A DNA stretch of 17,596 bases from contig ONIK01000051.1 of the NCBI GenBank assembly GCA_900317865.1, positions 1-17,596 on the forward strand, in the 5' to 3' direction. The notes under the pieces were generated by a model. The model was given only the letters and a program-made list of their open reading frames with translations. It was not told the origin of the DNA and searched no databases. This document shows, piece after piece, positions 12,560 to 17,596 of the stretch (the stretch's first letter is position 1; every line of letters begins with the position of its first letter). The stretch comes from an uncultured Methanobrevibacter sp. (GTDB lineage Archaea > Methanobacteriota > Methanobacteria > Methanobacteriales > Methanobacteriaceae). The position numbers and the translations under genes are program-made.

Positions 12560-14449
12560 ATGTCAGATAATAAAAAAGAAAAAATCATTGGAATCGACTT
12601 AGGTACAAGTAACTCTGCAGCATCTGTACTTGTAGGAGGAAAACCAACCACAATCCCTTCAGCAGAAGGAGCAAGTCAATACGGTAAATCATTCCCAAGT
12701 TATGTTGCATTTACTGAAGACGGACAAATGTTAGTTGGTGAACCAGCAAGAAGACAAGCTGTTACAAACCCTGAAAATACCATTAGTGCAATCAAAAGAT
12801 TAATGGGTACCGACAAAAAAGTAACTGCAAACGGAAAACAATACTCACCACAGGAAATCTCAGCATTCATCTTGCAAAAAATCAAAAAAGATGCTGAAAC
12901 CTTCTTAGGTGAACCTATTGAAAAAGCAGTTATTACCGTACCGGCTTACTTCGACGACAACCAAAGGACTGCAACCAAAGACGCAGGTACCATTGCAGGA
13001 TTGGATGTTGTAAGACTCGTAAACGAACCTACCGCAGCAAGCCTCGCATACGGTTTAGACAAACAGGATGACGATGATATCAATATTATGGTATACGATT
13101 TAGGTGGAGGTACCTTAGACGTAACCATTATGGAATTCGGTGGTGGAGTATTTGAAGTAAAATCCACAAGCGGAGACACTCAACTCGGTGGTACCGATAT
13201 GGATAACGTATTACTCAATTACTTAGCTGATGAATTCAAAGCAAAAGAAGGAATTGATTTAAGAGATAACGATCAAGCAGTACAAAGATTAAGAGAAGCT
13301 GCTGAAAAAGCAAAAATCGAATTATCCACTACCTTAACTACTGAAGTTAACTTACCGTTTATTGCAATGGGATCTGATGGAACTCCTAAAAACTTAATTG
13401 AAAGCTTAACAAGAGCTAAATTAGAAGAATTAGTTGACGGAATTGTTCAAAAATCAGGTAAACCAATGCAACAAGCATTAGATGATGCTAAAATGAGCAA
13501 AAATGAAATTAACAAAATTATCTTAGTTGGTGGACCTACCAGAATGCCATGTGTACAGTCATTTGTTGAAAAATTCATAGGCAAACCAGTTGAAAGAGGA
13601 ATCGACCCAATGGAATGTGTATCCATGGGAGCAGCTATTCAAGGAGGAGTATTAGCTGGAGAAATTAAAGACTTAGTTCTTTTAGATGTAACTCCATTAT
13701 CATTAGGTATTGAAACCTTAGGTGGAGTATCAACCACATTAATCGAAAGAAATACTACCATTCCTACCAAGAAAAGCCAAATCTTTTCAACTGCAGCAGA
13801 CAATCAGCCATCTGTAGACATTAATGTATTGCAAGGTGAAAGAAGAATGGCTGCAGATAACACATCTTTAGGCCGTTTCCAATTAGTCGGAATTCCACCT
13901 GCACCAAGAGGCGTTCCACAAATTGAAGTAACCTTCGATATTGATGCAAACGGTATTATTAACGTAACTGCAAAAGATAAAGGAACCGGTAAAGAACAAG
14001 CTATTACAATTACTTCTTCCACAAAATTATCTGATGAAGAAATCGAACAAAAAATCAAAGAAGCAGAAATGAATGCTGAAGCAGATAAGAAAAAACAAGA
14101 AGAAATTGAAGTAAGAAACAATGCAGACTCATTAATTTACACATCTGAAAAAACAATTGAAGAACTTGGAGACAAAGTTTCCGAAGATGAAAAATCAAAT
14201 GTTGAAAAATTAGTTGGTGAGTTAAGAGAACTCATAGCTGGAGACGATATCGAAGCTATTAAATCAAAAACCGAAGAATTAGAAAAAGTAGTCCAGGAAA
14301 TTGGTGCAAAAATCTATCAGCAAGCACAGGCTGAAGCACAAGCTCAACAGGCAGCTGGTCAAGATCCAAATGCAGGAGCTCAAGCTCAGGATGCACCTTC
14401 AGATGATGATGACACCATTGACGCAGACTACGAAGTAAAAGATGATTAG
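12560..14449 (+). CDS. dnaK: Hsp70 chaperone DnaK
   Basis: An ATP-driven chaperone that binds exposed hydrophobic peptides with DnaJ and GrpE. The 629-aa protein has the nucleotide-binding domain with phosphate-1 loop DLGTSNS (13-19), PAYFDDNQR, NEPTAASLAYGLD, phosphate-2 DLGGGTLDV (about 180-188) and VGGPTRMP. The linker VLLDVTPLSLG leads to the substrate-binding domain. The lid ends in a Q/A-rich stretch and the acidic tail ADYEVKDD, close to bacterial DnaK tails. The short subdomain IB (no insert after VYDLGGGT) resembles that of Gram-positive-type Hsp70, consistent with acquisition from bacteria; archaea acquired dnaK by transfer (family knowledge). ATG 12560 is chosen because GGTGAT (12550-12555) precedes it; a TTG at 12548 would overlap this site. 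Confidence 0.98.
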   Translation: MSDNKKEKIIGIDLGTSNSAASVLVGGKPTTIPSAEGASQYGKSFPSYVAFTEDGQMLVGEPARRQAVTNPENTISAIKRLMGTDKKVTANGKQYSPQEISAFILQKIKKDAETFLGEPIEKAVITVPAYFDDNQRTATKDAGTIAGLDVVRLVNEPTAASLAYGLDKQDDDDINIMVYDLGGGTLDVTIMEFGGGVFEVKSTSGDTQLGGTDMDNVLLNYLADEFKAKEGIDLRDNDQAVQRLREAAEKAKIELSTTLTTEVNLPFIAMGSDGTPKNLIESLTRAKLEELVDGIVQKSGKPMQQALDDAKMSKNEINKIILVGGPTRMPCVQSFVEKFIGKPVERGIDPMECVSMGAAIQGGVLAGEIKDLVLLDVTPLSLGIETLGGVSTTLIERNTTIPTKKSQIFSTAADNQPSVDINVLQGERRMAADNTSLGRFQLVGIPPAPRGVPQIEVTFDIDANGIINVTAKDKGTGKEQAITITSSTKLSDEEIEQKIKEAEMNAEADKKKQEEIEVRNNADSLIYTSEKTIEELGDKVSEDEKSNVEKLVGELRELIAGDDIEAIKSKTEELEKVVQEIGAKIYQQAQAEAQAQQAAGQDPNAGAQAQDAPSDDDDTIDADYEVKDD

Positions 14450-14528
14450 ATTTATGAAATAAATGTTTTGTCTCAGCGTAGGTAATCAGAATCAGAATCA
14501 ATAAAATTAAACTAACAACGAGATGAAA

Positions 14529-14558
14529 CATTTTTATTTTTTTATCTAATTTTTTTTA
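14529..14558 (+). terminator. Oligo-T tracts between dnaK and dnaJ
   Basis: CATTTTTATTTTTTTATC followed by TAATTTTTTTTAAAC gives three T runs of 5, 7 and 8. This would serve as an archaeal terminator for grpE-dnaK, and dnaJ may be partly or wholly transcribed separately. The 130-base gap also holds a small triple repeat AATCAGAATCAGAATCA (about 14485-14501) and no gene. Confidence 0.45.
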
Positions 14559-14579
14559 AACAAATTTCAAGGTGAATAA

Positions 14580-15713
14580 ATGGCAGAAAAGCGAGATTAT
14601 TACGAAGTCCTTGGAGTCGATAAAACAGCTGATGAAAAGGAAATTAAGAAAGCTTATCGTAAACTGGCTATGAAATACCATCCGGACGTAAGTGAAGAGG
14701 AAGGTTCAGAAGAAAAATTCAAAGAAATAAGTGAAGCTTACGCAGTATTGTCTGATGACGAAAAACGTCAAAGATACGATCAGTTCGGTCATGCCGGAAT
14801 GGATGGATATACCGCTGAAGACTTCTATCAAAATGTAAACTTTGATGATATATTCCAAGGATTTGATATTGGTAATATCTTCGATTTATTTGGTTTTGGT
14901 GGAGGTTCACGCTCAAGAGGCAGAACAGGTCCACAAAGAGGATCCGATATTTACACTGATGTTCATATAACTCTTAAAGAGGCGTTCCATGGCTGTGAAA
15001 AAGAAATTAAGGTCACAAGAAGCGAACTTTGTCCAACATGTAACGGTTCAAAATCAAAACCTGGCCATGATCCTGAAACCTGTCCGACATGTAAGGGAAC
15101 CGGCCAAATAAAAGAGGTCAGCAACACATTTTTAGGCCAGATGGTTAATGTAAGACCATGTCGTCAATGTGGAGGAACAGGTAAAATAATTACTGAACCA
15201 TGTGATAAATGTCGTGGAAAAGGTAGTGTCAGAAAAACCAAAACAATTAAACTCGAAATACCTGAAGGTGTTGATGAAGGAAATCACTTAAGAGTTTCCG
15301 GTGAAGGAAACTGCGGTGAAGCACCAGGCCTTGAAGGAGACCTCATTGTATCCGTTCACATTAAAAGAAATAAGTTTTTTGAACGTCAGGGAGATCACCT
15401 ATACTACGAACAGCAAATCAGTTTTCCTCAAGCAGCATTAGGTGATGTAATAAGCATCCCAACAATCGAAGGTAAGGAAGTAGAGTTTAAAGTAACTCCA
15501 GGAACCCAAAGCGGAACAGTATTTAAATTAAAAGGTCAGGGAATGAACTCAGTGAGACACAAAGCAAGAGGAAACCTTTATGTTACCGTAACTGTTGTTG
15601 TTCCTAAAAAATTAAACTCCAAACAAAAGAAATTATTAAATCAATTTGCCGAAATCAGCGGAGAAGAAATTAAACACGTTGAAAAAGGCTTAAAAGACAA
15701 ATTCTATTTTTAA
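14580..15713 (+). CDS. dnaJ: Hsp40 co-chaperone DnaJ (class I)
   Basis: DnaJ delivers substrates to DnaK and stimulates its ATPase. The 377-aa protein has the complete class I layout: J domain (1-70) with the HPD tripeptide at 34-36; a G/F-rich region (about 80-110); a zinc domain with four CxxC pairs at 151/154, 168/171, 194/197 and 208/211; and the C-terminal substrate domains ending near 360. AGGTGA (14570-14575) precedes the ATG. The last 108 bases before the stop region (15596-15703) occur again at 17152-17259. The final residues KDKFYF-stop lie across the end of that repeat, so the present C-terminus may have been supplied by the inserted unit downstream. Confidence 0.97.
   Translation: MAEKRDYYEVLGVDKTADEKEIKKAYRKLAMKYHPDVSEEEGSEEKFKEISEAYAVLSDDEKRQRYDQFGHAGMDGYTAEDFYQNVNFDDIFQGFDIGNIFDLFGFGGGSRSRGRTGPQRGSDIYTDVHITLKEAFHGCEKEIKVTRSELCPTCNGSKSKPGHDPETCPTCKGTGQIKEVSNTFLGQMVNVRPCRQCGGTGKIITEPCDKCRGKGSVRKTKTIKLEIPEGVDEGNHLRVSGEGNCGEAPGLEGDLIVSVHIKRNKFFERQGDHLYYEQQISFPQAALGDVISIPTIEGKEVEFKVTPGTQSGTVFKLKGQGMNSVRHKARGNLYVTVTVVVPKKLNSKQKKLLNQFAEISGEEIKHVEKGLKDKFYF
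15596..15703 (+). repeat. Direct repeat, left copy (3' end of dnaJ)
   Basis: This 108-base stretch is repeated at 17152-17259 with one mismatch (C15604 versus T17160). The last 99 bases, 15605-15703, are identical. It codes for the C-terminal 36 residues or so of DnaJ. Confidence 0.95.
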
Positions 15714-15720
15714 CAATTAG

Positions 15721-15880
15721 TTTAACTAGTAAATATATGATTAACCAGTTAATTTTTCATGATTTTCTAAAAAAATTAAATAAAACTTACTAGTAAAAAT
15801 TAAATTTACTAGTTAAATTTTTATAATATCAAAAAAATATAAAATATTACTTACTTATAAAAATGAAATTTACTAGTAAA
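15721..15880. repeat. Five TTTACTAGTAAA-like palindromes upstream of the ATPase
   Basis: Sites lie at 15721-15733 (TTTAACTAGTAAA), 15741-15752 (TTAACCAGTTAA), 15787-15796 (TTACTAGTAA, perfect), 15804-15817 (around CTAG at 15809) and 15869-15880 (TTTACTAGTAAA, perfect). Centre spacing is 19, 45, 19 and 64 bases. The last site sits between a TATA-like CTTATAAAAATG (15854-15865) and the predicted transcript start near 15885, where a repressor would act. Confidence 0.75.
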
Positions 15881-15896
15881 AAAATAATTTATTGAG

Positions 15897-17093
15897 ATGT
15901 TTAAAATGAAAATAATGCCCATTACTATACCAAAAGATATCGATAAATATTTTTTCAATAGACAAAAAGATATTAAAAAGATTAATATGTATCTATCCAT
16001 GTTAGAAGAGGACATACCTAATCAAATATTAATAACTGGATATAGAGGAGTTGGCAAAACTTTTTTACTAAAAAAGATACTTCAAGACCAAGATGAAAAA
16101 TTTCTCACAGCATATATTGATTTATCCAACATATATGCTAGACAAAGAACTGATTTAACCGAAGAAGAAGTAATGAAAGAAATTTTATTTTCAATCAAAA
16201 ATACAACATCAAAAAATAAAAAAATGCATGAAAAAATTAAAGATTCCATAAAAATGTTTTTAAAACAACTAAAAATAAAAGATTATGATTTTGATAATCC
16301 TATTGACATATTTGATATTCCAATACCTCTAATAAAAGACAATTATGAGAAACTAAGTAAATTTGTAATGGAATTACCTCAAAAAATTGTTGATTCCACT
16401 GAAGACATTAAAGGATTTATAATTGTTATAGACGAATTTCAATTATTACAATCAGTTAAAAGTCCTGAAGCTTTTTTTTGGTTAATTAGAAGTTATTCGC
16501 AAATACAATATAATGTAAGTTATATATTCACAGGTTCCGTTTCAAAAACATCTGAAATTATATCCATGCTTAACGGTCAAACCGGCGCATTTGGTGGTAG
16601 AATGATTCAGATTGATATTGAACCATTTACACGGGAAGAAACAAAAAGATATATTGATGAAAGGTCCAATAATATAAAATTTAATGATAAAGGTTTCAAT
16701 AAATTCTATGAATGTACAAGAGGAATACCCATTTATATCAACTCATTATGTTCAATACTACCAGGAAATCAAATTTGTGATGAAAATATTATTTTAGAAA
16801 ATATAAAACTCAATATTGATCAGATTGCAATAATGTGGATTTATGTCTGGGGAAGATTGAGCGTTCAAGAACGTGAAATAATACTTACTCTTATTGAAAA
16901 TGATGGAGCAAACTGGACATTATTACTTAATGAATTAAATTATTCTAAACCAACAATTTCAAAATATCTCGATTCATTGTCAAATAAAGGAATAATTGAA
17001 TATGATTTCAATAAAAAATACATAATTTCAGATAAAATGCTTAAAACTTGGTTAAAAACAAAATATGAACAAAATGGAAGATATCCTCTATAG
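15897..17093 (+). CDS. Archaeal AAA/STAND-type ATPase with C-terminal winged helix
   Basis: A 398-aa protein of the archaeal ATPase group (COG1672-like), a family scattered and expanded in many archaeal genomes with no settled function. Visible motifs are an N-terminal FFNRQKDIKKI, Walker A GYRGVGKT (48-55), Walker B IIVIDE (175-180) followed by FQ, the sensor-like FTGS (211-214), FGGR (232-235) with a possible arginine finger, and PFTREETKRYI. Residues 320-385 form a winged helix (NWTLLLNELNYSKPTISKYLDSL), ending in MLKTWLKTKY...GRYP, typical of the group. No C-terminal nuclease domain is present. The start is uncertain: ATG 15897, 15906 and 15915 are all in frame, with only weak Shine-Dalgarno support. 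The gene is richer in A and in ATA codons than dnaJ. It is flanked by the dnaJ-tail repeats. Confidence 0.88.
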   Translation: MFKMKIMPITIPKDIDKYFFNRQKDIKKINMYLSMLEEDIPNQILITGYRGVGKTFLLKKILQDQDEKFLTAYIDLSNIYARQRTDLTEEEVMKEILFSIKNTTSKNKKMHEKIKDSIKMFLKQLKIKDYDFDNPIDIFDIPIPLIKDNYEKLSKFVMELPQKIVDSTEDIKGFIIVIDEFQLLQSVKSPEAFFWLIRSYSQIQYNVSYIFTGSVSKTSEIISMLNGQTGAFGGRMIQIDIEPFTREETKRYIDERSNNIKFNDKGFNKFYECTRGIPIYINSLCSILPGNQICDENIILENIKLNIDQIAIMWIYVWGRLSVQEREIILTLIENDGANWTLLLNELNYSKPTISKYLDSLSNKGIIEYDFNKKYIISDKMLKTWLKTKYEQNGRYPL

Positions 17094-17151
17094 CAAATAT
17101 TACTCCATTATTTTTAATAATATTCAACAATATTTGGAACCGATTATCTAA

Positions 17152-17259
17152 TGTTGTTCTTAAAAAATTAAACTCCAAACAAAAGAAATTATTAAATCAA
17201 TTTGCCGAAATCAGCGGAGAAGAAATTAAACACGTTGAAAAAGGCTTAAAAGACAAATT
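17152..17259 (+). repeat. Direct repeat, right copy (displaced dnaJ tail)
   Basis: It matches 15596-15703 at 107 of 108 bases. Left of the copy the sequence is unrelated to dnaJ; right of it, C and T runs loosely resemble the dnaJ end if one extra T is allowed. Confidence 0.95.
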
Positions 17260-17299
17260 TCTTTTATTTTATACCACCATCATTGAAAAAAATGACTGA
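17153..17299 (+). pseudogene. dnaJ: Orphan 3' fragment of dnaJ
   Basis: The dnaJ reading frame is kept from GTT 17153 through the repeat, with one change (Leu codon CTT at 17159 where intact dnaJ has Pro CCT). It then continues past the repeat as KFLLFYTTIIEKND to a TGA at 17297. No start codon or ribosome site precedes it. If the unit at 15704-17259 was inserted, this is the original host end of dnaJ; if it was duplicated from the left, this is a stray copy. Confidence 0.85.
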
Positions 17300-17449
17300 G
17301 ATAATGCGAAAAAAAATCACTAATTTTAATTGAATATTTGATTAAAAAAATTGATGCTTGCTAATGCATCTATTAAAATTAATAATGCTAATTTTATAAT
17401 AATTAATTGATAGTTGAAAAATAGCAAATTTAAATTATGTTATCTACAT
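17300..17449. other. AT-rich intergenic region without recognised gene
   Basis: Between the orphan dnaJ tail and the terminator of the adhesin-like gene I see only AT-rich sequence. It includes the near-palindrome GATGCTTGCTAATGCATC (17352-17369) and a related GCTAAT further on (17388-17393). No open frame or RNA is recognised. Confidence 0.5.
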
Positions 17450-17485
17450 GAAAAAAAGAAAAAGTGAGAAGTTAATTAAAACTTC
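17449..17485 (-). terminator. Hairpin plus T-run terminator of the adhesin-like gene
   Basis: Just past the stop codon the minus strand has GAAGTT-TTAATT-AACTTC (17485-17468), a 6-bp stem with a 6-base loop, followed by CACTTTTTCTTTTTTTC. This is a well-formed hairpin and oligo-T signal. Confidence 0.65.
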
Positions 17486-17490
17486 CCATT

Positions 17491-17596
17491 TTAAGCCGTT
17501 ACAGTTACAGTATTTGAAATTGCTGCATTACCATATACAGATGTAATAATGTACTGACCAGGCATTAAGTTAATGTTTAATTTTGCAATACCATCA
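17491..17596 (-). CDS. Adhesin-like surface protein, C-terminal end only
   Basis: Thirty-four residues and a TAA stop are visible, the rest lying beyond the right edge. The peptide DGIAKLNINLMPGQYIIT followed by SVYGNAAISNTVTVTA is the end of an Ig-like beta-sandwich repeat (L-x-L-x-PGxYxIT...N-TVTV). Such repeats are abundant in the large secreted adhesin-like proteins of Methanobrevibacter and relatives. The frame is open to the edge and followed by a hairpin terminator. The gene is convergent with dnaJ and the ATPase unit. Nothing can be said of its length, signal peptide or anchor. Confidence 0.75.
   Translation of the reverse strand, partial: DGIAKLNINLMPGQYIITSVYGNAAISNTVTVTA

Larger units (their letters stand above)
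15704..17259 (+). mobile_element. Putative minimal integrated unit bounded by dnaJ-tail direct repeats
   Basis: The unit is 1556 bp, the exact offset between the two repeat copies. It contains the palindrome-rich leader, one ATPase gene and one copy of the repeat. Intact dnaJ lies on the left and an orphan dnaJ tail on the right, the layout left by site-specific or homologous integration of a circle that carried a replacement gene end. No integrase, transposase or terminal inverted repeat is visible, so the mechanism is unknown. Confidence 0.6.

Noticed and set aside
14259..14531. A 90-codon minus-strand frame over the end of dnaK with a hydrophobic N-terminus.
   Set aside because: Leu-rich translation is the reverse reading of the Gln/Ala/Glu-rich dnaK tail; no promoter or ribosome site supports it.
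15721..15880. A CRISPR array, considered because of the regularly recurring palindrome.
   Set aside because: Units are only 10-14 bases, spacers vary from a few to over 50 bases, and no cas gene is nearby; operator-type sites fit better.
15704..17151. An insertion sequence with a transposase.
   Set aside because: The only gene has Walker A and B and a winged helix but no DDE, HUH or recombinase motif, no terminal inverted repeats are seen, and 108 bp is far longer than usual target-site duplications.

Overview
The window is AT-rich archaeal chromosome, most likely from Methanobacteriales and probably Methanobrevibacter or a close relative. The evidence is an archaeal Holliday junction resolvase, an archaeal-type GatB, TATA boxes placed so that several genes would be leaderless, tRNA genes mostly without encoded CCA, a tRNA-Trp that appears to be intron-split after its anticodon, Shine-Dalgarno sites of the GGTGA type, nickel-enzyme maturation genes, and the C-terminus of an adhesin-like surface protein. 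Genus is inferred; no 16S is present.

Layout. (1) 1-1066, minus strand: a tRNA block (Asn, a CAT-anticodon tRNA, Glu, Leu, His), then hjc, then the 5' exon and start of the intron of a tRNA-Trp that runs off the left edge. (2) 1273-7443, plus strand: a radical SAM protein with a C-x4-C-x2-C cluster motif; then gatB, a CBS-ParB/sulfiredoxin-fold fusion, hisE and a large two-domain transferase (GT2 plus CDP-glycerol-type glycerophosphotransferase) in tight succession. (3) 7430-8738, minus strand: a GNAT acetyltransferase and LarB, divergent from (4) hypF (8819-11053); LarB and HypF both belong to nickel-enzyme maturation. (5) 11100-15713: a divergent ArsR-like regulator and the bacterial-type chaperone set grpE-dnaK-dnaJ, separated by a control region with a duplicated promoter/operator unit. 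(6) 15714-17299: an archaeal AAA/STAND-type ATPase gene preceded by five copies of a TTTACTAGTAAA-like palindrome and flanked by a direct repeat of the last 108 bp of dnaJ. (7) The 3' end of an adhesin-like gene at the right edge, minus strand.

The most striking structure is region 6. A 1556-bp unit with a single ATPase gene sits between intact dnaJ and an orphan copy of the dnaJ 3' end (107 of 108 bases identical). It looks like a minimal integrated element that carried its own replacement for the dnaJ tail, leaving the displaced host tail as a pseudogene. No integrase or transposase is visible. The second notable structure is the heat-shock control region, where a 29-bp TATA-plus-operator unit is duplicated 76 bp apart with a third partial copy, next to the gene of the probable repressor.
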